This document shows, in pieces, positions 56,432 to 64,000 of a stretch of 64,000 bases of DNA. The notes under the pieces are model-generated. The model saw only the letters and a list, made by a program, of their open reading frames with translations, made no database searches and had not been told where the DNA came from. Origin of the DNA: Amborella trichopoda (lineage: Eukaryota; Streptophyta; Magnoliopsida; Amborellales; Amborellaceae); contig NW_006499207.1 of the NCBI RefSeq assembly GCF_000471905.2, forward strand, positions 5,031,707 through 5,095,706, given 5' to 3'. Positions within the stretch are counted from its first letter, which is position 1. The number at the start of each line of letters is the position of its first letter. The position numbers and the translations under genes are program-made.

Positions 56432-59400
56432 TGTTTGAAGACATTTTTCAGCACCTTGGTCCTTGATGCAGAATAAAAGAGGAAGCCGGTCAATAAAGCC
56501 TCGACATATAATGAAATTTTCCTACAGTCTCTGAATTACCCCAGAATGGGTCAGAATCTTCCTAAACACTCCAAAAGGCCACCTACCAAGTTTCGTCGCA
56601 ATTCGACATGTCTAAGGTAGTGTAGACAAAGAAACAATTTCAAAAAATATGCCTCTAAAACCCTCAAAACCCTCAAACAGGCCCCATAATTAGAACTATA
56701 TTTTCGATACATCAAATAGCTATGGGACCACACGGTCGGAAACCCCTATCAAGTTTCAACTTAATTGGACATTTTAGGGCAAAGTTATTGGTGAAACATT
56801 AAAAAGGGGTAGGCCGTACGCTATTCCCGTGCGGTCTCCCAGCACCAATCTCCATTAAAGGAGGCTGGTGTGCACAGTCCCGAGTAGAAACTTCAAAGAC
56901 CCGTATCTCACTCATTCTGAGTCTGATCGCTCTCAAGTTTGGTGAACATGTTCGTCTCATCAAGACGAGCGTTTTGATATGTGGCATGACCAGTGACGAT
57001 GTCCGTGCAGGGAGAAAAACTAGAGAGAAGTTGATGATTCGTGAAGATAGTTAAAGAAAATTCAGCAGGAGCACACCTCGCTCGAGCTACCAAATCAAGA
57101 CGCTCATGTAACCGATCGACGTGAAACCAATTGCATTATGTTCTTAGGGTGCGAGGCTATCGCTTGTTCGAACCCTGAGTATAACGAACAGTTGGATTTC
57201 ACTGAAGGAGGCATCGAAGCTGCTATAAAGTCCAGCCGCTGGATTTCCAAATTCCGACAAAAAACCCAAGTCGACAAATACTTCATCCGAACACGGAATC
57301 GAGCTGCGGTTGTTTCCACGCGATCGTAATGGTAAGCTTAGTGTGATTCAGCAAAGAAACCAAAGAAAAATATCAAGAAACAAGCACACTATCAATATGA
57401 GTTTTTCAAGATTCATCTAAATTTTCATTCACAGGATCATGGCCTAAAAACACGATCCATGGCTCGAAGTTGTTATCAAATCAATCGCCATGCTGAGCTC
57501 TATAAGAAAACAATCATCTTTCGGTCAAACAAGCACCAAAGCAACCACGGATCGTCCACGGAAGATCACACAAGTTTTAGGGCAGCAGCAGGGATTGTTT
57601 TGGAATTTCACACATTGTTGGGTAGGGGCAAAACTGTCCTTTTGCACCCAATTTTAGCATTTTTTTTAATTCAATGAAATTGTAATTCTCATCAATTTAG
57701 GTAATTTTTGGGCATCCACCCATGTTTGGTCCCAATTCTATAAGTACATGCTAAACATAATATTTAAGGGACTCTTGATTATTTAATACTCACCAATAAA
57801 ATTTGCGATTTTTCACGTTCAAATTGTGGGCAAATCATGGAAAGAGAGAGAGGAGAGAGAAAAAATGGTCAGGTACCCTTTGGTGAAGGTAATTTTCTCT
57901 TTCCTTCTGTCATCTCTCTCTTTCTCTCTCCTCCTCTCATCTCTCTCTCTCTTCATCTTTATCTCTCTCTTTCTCTCTCCTCTCATCTCTGTCTTTATCT
58001 CTCCTCATATTTATCTCACTCTTTCTCTCTCCTCTCGTCCATCTTTCTTTCTTATTTCCTCTCTAATCTTCTTCATCCACTTTCCTTCTTTTTCTTTATC
58101 TTTCCTATCTCTCTTTTCTCTCCTACTCTCTCTCTGTTTTCTCTCCTTCCTCTCTGTTCATGCATGGCGAAGTCTATCGCCTAACATAATGTCTTCTTGA
58201 TTGAAGGACATGAACAGTGAGCCAAGCCTTAACCCTAGCAGCAGGTCGGGCATCTGTCAAAGACTTCTTGTCCTTCCTTCTACCGTAGACGACGGAAGCA
58301 CATCGTCGTCCATGTTCTCTGTCTTTTCCTTATTCTTTATCATGGACAGTGGAAGCACATCACCGCCATGTTTTCTCTCTCATCTTAACCTTTTATCATG
58401 GACAACAAAAGCACATCTCCACCCATGTTTTCTCTCTCCTCTTAATCTTCTATCATGGATAGAGGAAGCACAACGTCGTCTATATTTTTTCTCTTCTATT
58501 AATCTTTTGTCATGGACAACGGAAGTACATCGCCACTCATGTTTTCACTCTCCTCTTAATCTTCTGTCATGCATGGTAGAAGCTAATCGCCATCCATGTC
58601 TTCTCTCTCTTCTCTCATTTCTTTGTCATGTATGGCAGAAGCTCATCACCATCCATGTTTTCTCTCTCTTCTTGTTCATATGTCATGGGTGACGGAGGCT
58701 CATTGCCACCCGTGTCTTCTCTCTTCTTACCCTTCTGTCATGGATGGTGGGAGCTTATCGCCGTCCATGTTCTTTACTATCTTTTCTCTCATCGTCACCC
58801 ATGTTTCCTTGCTCTCTTCTCTCTCTTTCTTCTTCATTCTTTTCCTTCTCTCTTCCTCTTTCCCTTTTTCCTTTCTCCCTCATTACTGTACATGTTTCGC
58901 TTTCTCTCTCTTCTTTCTTCTCTCTCCCTCATTTGACAGAGAGAGGCTGAGACAAACATTGCCATGGTAGTCTTGTCGTCTAGCAGTAGTTTTGTTAAGT
59001 CGGTCTTAGTTACCATGCCCGCCTTACTGCCACGATAGGCTAGCCATTATGCCGGTTGGCCGATGATGGTTATGGCGTCTAGTAGTATTTATGTTGTGCC
59101 AGTCTAGTTACTGTACCCATCTTATTACCACATCAGGACAATCACTTGCTGATCTAGCTGCTGCGTTAGTCTCGCCACCTGGTCAAAATTCCTCTGATCT
59201 ACCTCTTTCTTCTTCTTTTACTTACCCTCTTACCCTTTGTCTTCTTTTGAATGTGCACATTCGTGTACATTTGCTCAAAGATAAGGTTGGGTTTCTTTCG
59301 GCACACTTGTCTTGTAAAATTAATCATGTGTGTGTGATTGCAGAAACAGGAGAATACAGGCAAAGGGAGGCGATTCTGAACCAGTTATACAACTGAGGGG

Positions 59401-59613
59401 CTTTCTTCATGAACTAAGAGGGTGCCCACGCGAGCCAGCTCGAGTAAGTCTTGAACCCACCTTAAATTCCTCTCTCATCGGTTGGTCTACCTGCCCTCGC
59501 TCCTGAGCGAGGTTCCCGAGAGAGTGATCTCAAAGTCTTGGATTTCCTCGAAACCCGAGACGTGTACCGCCCGATCATCCAAATCTAGAGGACGAGATCG
59601 AGGCATCTAACTC
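56432..59613 (+). mobile_element. LTR G, 3.2-kb LTR1
   Basis: From TGTTTGAAGACATTTTTC to GAGGCATCTAAC. TATAAGTA at 57739, AATAAA at 57793, donor-like AAG|GTAATT (intron from 57889) and acceptor ATTGCAG ending at 59343. The extra length lies in a CT-rich tract and a ~57-base repeat inside the predicted intron. Followed by the element leader (59614 on), so it is a 5' LTR, but the primer-binding site is not recognisable. Confidence 0.82.
58290..58800 (+). repeat. ~57-bp tandem repeat inside LTR G
   Basis: About eight units of TCATGGACAACGGAAGCACA, TCGCCACCCATGTT and TTCTCTCTCCTCTTAATCTT, diverging toward the right. Unique to this LTR copy. Confidence 0.8.
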
Positions 59614-60509
59614 CTAGGTCTTAACCCGGATAGGCGTGAGGAGGGACTTAAAGGTCCTTAACTCCCCTTCTCCTTGCCTTAATGGAACTTCCACCGAGGT
59701 GCCCTGCATTGGTAACACATCTGCTGCCACTCACAGCATGCACCCTCTCACCGGCAAGTCACTTGTCGATCGTATTGTCGAGGTATGTCGAAAGGCTGCC
59801 CAGTCCCTTGCGGTAAAAGGCAAATAAGTTGCCATTGCCTCAGTGGTTCATTGTAAGGCCATTCCCCACATTCTTACACCACCACCAGTCTCTATCCTTA
59901 GAGGCTTGGTACATCGAGGTGGAGACCCTGGGGCCTCCACATCTAACACACACCATAAGGCTCGTGGGTTATCCACTAGAGCCACATTTCAGGGCAACTT
60001 TTATGTTACCTCGAGTCAACGTCCGGGATCATACCTCCCAAGGTCAGGTCCTGCACACATTGTGCATGTGCATCCCACCACTTGGAGCACTGCCGTCGTT
60101 GCGTCAACTCGAGTACATGGAAGATCACCCTCTCATCCTCCTCTCAAACACACACTAGAGCACTCTGTAAGGGGTAGGCTTCCACTTATTCTCTTATAAA
60201 CACCTACTCACGGTTCTTGGCCCCTAAGGTTAGACCACTTGCTCGAGTCCGGGTTGACCCCCCTATCACCTGTGATTCTTCTTCAAGGGACACACACGCG
60301 TTGTCATCGTAGACAACCCCTCGCTGCTGACTCAGGTGCCTTCATGAGTCAACCTTCTCTTGCTTACCCCTCCTCCTTTTGGCAAGTACCTTCAGCCTTG
60401 GTACTCGAAGACCTTCCCCAAGAGTACCATTTTGAACCAGCCTCGTTATCTCAGTCATGTTTTTGGAACCCATAAGAGAGCTCAAGGAAAAGACCTGATG
60501 GGAGATCAA
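59614..60509 (+). other. Leader of element G
   Basis: Matches the leader of B (minus, about 32160-32400) and E: shared GCATTGGTA.CA, GGCAAGTC.CTT and CGGAAGGCTGCCC-like blocks. It breaks off at LTR H before gag. Two overlapping frames of ~110 codons are not conserved. No gene. Confidence 0.6.
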
Positions 60510-61684
60510 TGATTAGGTGCCACGATCTCACCCTTCGATATTAGGTGATCTAGCGGCATGTGTCTTGGGTTTTTGGTGAACCCAGGATTTGAGATCTCTC
60601 TCTCAGAACCTTGCTCGAGGGCAAGGGCAGGTATATCAAACAATGAGAGAGGAATTTTAAGTGGGTTCGGGACTTACTCAGGCTGGCTCGCGTGGGCGCC
60701 CTCTTAGATCACGAAGAAGGCCCCCCAAGTGCTTGAGCTGGTTTGGAATGGCCGCCCTTGACCTGTAATCCTCTTATTTTTCTACACAACACTTTTATGG
60801 TTAATTTGTAAGATAAGTGGGTCAAAGGGACCCACCATTATCTTAAGGCAATGTACGTTCATATGCAAAGCCGATGAAGTGCAAGGTTCAGTGAAGATAG
60901 AAAAGAGAAGAGAGCTTGACATGAGGGTGAGACTAGCATGACAACCAGAAATTACCGACTTGGAGTGATAGCAAGACGGGCATGGTTCTCAAGACCAGCA
61001 CGGCGGCAATACTACTCGAAATAGAGGTCAACGCGTCGGTAATAGGCTAGGTCTACCCTCAATCAAGTGAGAGGAGAAAGAGGTGAAGAGGAAAGAAAGA
61101 GACGACAAAGAGAAGGGGAAATCTGGATGTCAATAGGCATTGCGATGGACAATGCAAGGAGACGACGCATCCCTTGTGGACGGCGCTAGCTCTTGATGAG
61201 GAACACGTCGATAGTTTCTCCTTAAGTCGCACGACGATAGGCATGGGATGCAGGGAGAATGACGACGAGCACCGGGCACGTGGAGGAGGCTCGCAGGTGG
61301 CGATAGGTATAGCCAAAGCCCCTAAAGGGCGGTGATAGGTATCGCCATCTACACTGGACGCGCGACAAGGAGAGATCCCTACAAGAGACAGCAAACCTTA
61401 TCGTCTGGGTTCTTCACCGAGACGTCAAAGCTACGTTTGTGGGTGGTGATGGGCAGTGTCGTCTACGAACCTCACTTGAAGGAAGAAACATACAAGAAGA
61501 AGGGGAAGGAGACTCACGCATGGCCCTGCTATCACCATGCATGCCTTGTGAGACCAAGGGAGAGGCATTCATGACACTGCCACTGCCATGCATGACCCCT
61601 GTGAGGAACTCAGATGAAAAAGAAGGAGAAGAGAGGGGAGAAGAGAGAGAGAAGAAGAAAAGAAAAGAAGAGAGATAAAGTTTA
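60510..61684 (-). mobile_element. LTR H, U5 half of LTR1
   Basis: Minus-strand LTR1 from its end (TGATTAGGTGCCACGATCTC) to just inside the CT-rich tract. The acceptor-like GTTGTGTAG is near 60785. It is cut at 61684, close to the donor site, by the LTR of an unrelated element. No primer-binding site beside its end. Confidence 0.75.
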
Positions 61685-61731
61685 TGTCACACCTCAAGAA
61701 TTTACAATACTGATATTCTTGAGATGTGACA
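61685..61731. repeat. Imperfect 17-bp inverted repeat at LTR end
   Basis: TGTCACACCTCAAGAAT (61685-61701) and ATTCTTGAGATGTGACA (61715-61731) are complementary with one mismatch, leaving a 13-base loop. It lies exactly at the end of the LTR. Confidence 0.8.
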
Positions 61732-62094
61732 GTCAAAACATATATATATTTCTTGATAGGACAAATTTACAGTGGTAAATTCTTACAAGGTAACAAAAGA
61801 AAGTTAGCACAACAACAATATCTTCCAAAGTTGATCATGATTAGCGCTCAAAATGAATCCGCATTTAGCCTAAAAAATGTTTACTATAATTTGAAGAATT
61901 TGGCTACTCAGTAAGTGATCATCATAATCCAAAAAATAATCATGATTGAAAGATATCAATATTTTAAAAAAAGAGATATATTAACAGGAATGCATTAACA
62001 ATTTCACTTTCAAAAATGCATAATTAAGTATAATCCGAATAATTGAAATACATATCACATTTTAGCGTCAATGCATAATTAAAAAGATTTCACA

Positions 62095-62310
62095 AAATAC
62101 CCTACTAGCGTCCCAAGTAGGTCATCTATATACCCCATCAGCGTCCTGAAAGGTCCACTTAATCCCTATCGGCGTCCCAGATAGGTCCACTTAATCCCTG
62201 CAGGTCCACTTATACCTCACCGATGTACCGGATGAGTCCACTTAATCCCTACCGGCGTCCCGGATAGATCCACTTATACCTCACCGGCGAACCGGATGAG
62301 TCCACTTGCA
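62095..62310. repeat. ~32-bp GTCCACTTA minisatellite in the LTR
   Basis: Six or so units of CCCTACCGGCGTCCCGGATA plus GGTCCACTTA, alternating with CTCACCGGCGTACCGGATGA. A second copy begins at about 63868 and runs off the window. Confidence 0.8.
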
Positions 62311-63482
62311 TACTTAAAGTATTTCTAAATCTATTTAAACATTCGAAAACAGCAATATCATGTACTCATCGTATCACTGAAATCATTAATATGAATCTCA
62401 CTGAAATCATTAATAAAATTCACTTTCAATAACATTACAAAAATAACCAATCAAATATTTTGGGCTCAAATTTAGAAAGGTAGCAGTTCGTAAAGGCATT
62501 CTAGCATAATTGCTAGTTTAATATGTATAGGAAAAACTCTTATAGAATTTCAAGAATACGGAATTATCAAAATTTATGGGATATCAATTCACAAATAAAC
62601 ATTTCACAACAACGCTATAATCAATTGTAAAAATATCAATTTTTTAAATAATAAGGCAGTCATTTGCACATAAATTTTACAATATCTAAATATTCAAAAA
62701 CAGTAAAAAGAAATATCACAATTTTACTAAAAGCAAAAATATCACATTTATTTCTAATAATTTTACAGTATCTAAAATTTTTTAACAATAGACAAGAAAA
62801 ATAAATAAATTTATTTCTATTAACTTACAGCATTCAAAATTTCTAATGTAGATAAAATATCACAATTTTTATTAAAACGGTTATGTTTCAAAATAATGAG
62901 GTCGCGTGCGCATAAAATTTATCGCGCCTGAAATTCATGATAATAAGCAGAAATAATTATTTCATTTAATTTTAAAAAGAATGGATTAATTTTCAAGACA
63001 ATAATGTCACTTACACACAAAGCTTATAAAGTAAAGATCTTGGACGAAAATATCTCTATTTATTAAAAACAGATTATTTTTCAAGAAGATGATGTCACTT
63101 ACATTAATTCTGAAATTGAGGGAGCATCCGTTTTGGATGTGGGCTTATCATATGTGTTATCGTAGTCTCGTGTGTATGGTTCATAGACCATGGTTAGAGA
63201 GAGAGGTTATAAATGGAGAAGGTCCAGTACAGAGAGTTGTGGTTGGGTAGAAGAGATAAGCGAAAGAATCTCCGTTGTTGTTGAAGCAGAGGATGCTTCT
63301 TGAGGGAGGGTCGATGAGCTGTTTATGAGAGAAAAAGAGAAGCCCCTTGACCCAAAAACGCAGAAAGAGAGAGAAAGAGAGACACAGGCTAATAAAAACG
63401 ATACACCTCATACGCAAGGTGTTCTTATAAAACTTTAAGTGGTGGACCAAAGGTCCACCCAAGTAGAATTGAACCCTCAAGT

Positions 63483-63534
63483 ATATTAACAATAATATCA
63501 TTTATTTATTGTTAATATATATTATTGTTAATAT
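63483..63534. repeat. Perfect 16-bp inverted repeat in AT-rich LTR region
   Basis: ATATTAACAATAATAT (63483-63498) and ATATTATTGTTAATAT (63519-63534). Followed by (TAT)n at 63550-63600 and (TA)n at 63665-63682. Confidence 0.75.
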
Positions 63535-63707
63535 AAAAGCAACAATATCCTAACGGTATATTAGTATTATTATTATTATTATCATTACTAATATATATTT
63601 ATTATTTTATTACTTTATTTATTTAATTTTTAAATTTATTTTTGTTAACACCGTTAATATTATTATTATATATATATATATTTGTTTTTTAGTTTAGGAT
63701 TGTTACA

Positions 63708-63741
63708 TTCTTCCCCCCTTAGAGAAATTTAGTCCTCAGAA
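63708..63741 (-). pseudogene. Polypurine tract and last codons of chromovirus pol
   Basis: Minus strand reads TCTGAGGACTAAATTTCTCT then AAGGGGGGAAGAA; the translation is SED-stop-ISLRGEECN, the usual carboxy-terminus of plant chromovirus pol overlapping the polypurine tract. All upstream coding sequence is missing. Confidence 0.65.
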
Positions 63742-64000
63742 AAGGAGATCTATTAACAGGAATGCATTAACAATTTCACTTTAAAACATGCATAATTAAG
63801 TATAATCCGAATAATTGAAATACATATCACATTTTAGCGTCAATGCATAATTAAAAAGATTTCCCAAAATACCCTACTGGCGTCCCAAGTAGGTCACCTA
63901 TATACCCCATCAGCGTCCTGATAGGTCTACTTAATCCCTGCAGGTCCACTTATACCTCACCGACGTACCGGATGAGTCCACTTAATCCCTACCGACATCC
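63742..64000 (-). mobile_element. Second chromovirus LTR copy, truncated
   Basis: 63742-64000 repeats 61975-62220 almost base for base (ATTAACAGGAATGCATTAAC onward), with small indels in the minisatellite. It lacks the 290 bases at the LTR end, so the primer-binding site and all internal sequence up to the pol tail are gone. Continues beyond the window. Confidence 0.75.

Larger units (their letters stand above)
61685..63707 (-). mobile_element. Chromovirus-like gypsy LTR, 2.0 kb
   Basis: On the minus strand it starts TGTAACAATCCTAAAC at 63707 and ends GAGGTGTGACA at 61685. It is preceded by a polypurine tract AAGGGGGGAAGAA. AT-rich with a GTCCACTTA minisatellite; unlike LTR1 in every respect. 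The TGTAACA../..TGTGACA ends and the pol tail before it are typical of plant Ty3/gypsy chromoviruses (family knowledge). Confidence 0.7.

Noticed and set aside
57826..58970. Overlapping plus-strand Ser/Phe-rich ORFs up to 163 codons
   Set aside because: Low-complexity CT tract and 57-bp repeat within LTR G; several frames open at once.

Overview
This window is seed-plant (very probably flowering-plant) nuclear DNA made almost wholly of transposable elements. The evidence is decayed Ty3/gypsy retrotransposons of the Tat type, a 5'-truncated L1-type LINE with a plant zf-RVT plus RNase H tail, and TATA-box LTRs of 2-3.5 kb. I see no intact host gene, no tRNA or rRNA gene and no CRISPR array. A 45-base N gap lies at 43041-43085. 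The species cannot be named from the sequence.

One retrotransposon family, called LTR1 here, explains about 85% of the window. Its reconstructed order is: 5' LTR (TATATATA promoter, CT-rich U5), a primer-binding site close to TGGCGACTCAACTGGGGAC, a leader, gag with three CHHC knuckles, protease, a linker, then (in some copies) RT, RNase H, a second archaeal-like RNase H and integrase, then an ANTISENSE ORF with its own TATAAAAGGG promoter, then three kinds of minisatellite, then the 3' LTR. Copies from left to right: an LTR piece (-) 1-1085; element A (+, 3' half) 1086-10236; element C (+, with RT/RH/IN) 10237-22958; element B (-, gag-protease-antisense ORF, no RT/IN) 22959-34577; element E (+, 5' LTR to gag) 34578-40970; a LINE tail 40971-42221; unassigned AT-rich DNA 42222-45477; LTR F1 (-) 45478-49006 with its 3' UTR to about 50075; element F2 (-, 3' half) 50076-56431; LTR G (+) plus leader 56432-60509; LTR H (-) 60510-61684; and a different chromovirus-like LTR pair (-) from 61685 to the window end.

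Elements A and B have the same gag/protease/linker/antisense-ORF layout with the same junction where RT and integrase should be. They look like a non-autonomous subfamily that would depend on polymerase-bearing relatives such as C, although C is itself full of stops and has lost its integrase catalytic Glu. The antisense ORF is conserved at protein level between A and B and has a conserved promoter in three copies. It is the best candidate for an undescribed component. A second candidate is an intron inside the LTR: a (A/G)AG|GTA donor shortly after the promoter and a TGCAG or TGTAG acceptor near the LTR end recur in several copies, and the large satellite expansions in F1 and G fall between them.

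All coding regions carry stops or frameshifts, so everything is annotated as pseudogene or mobile-element sequence except where noted. Boundaries were read by eye from repeated comparisons inside the window and are accurate to a few bases at LTR ends, less elsewhere.
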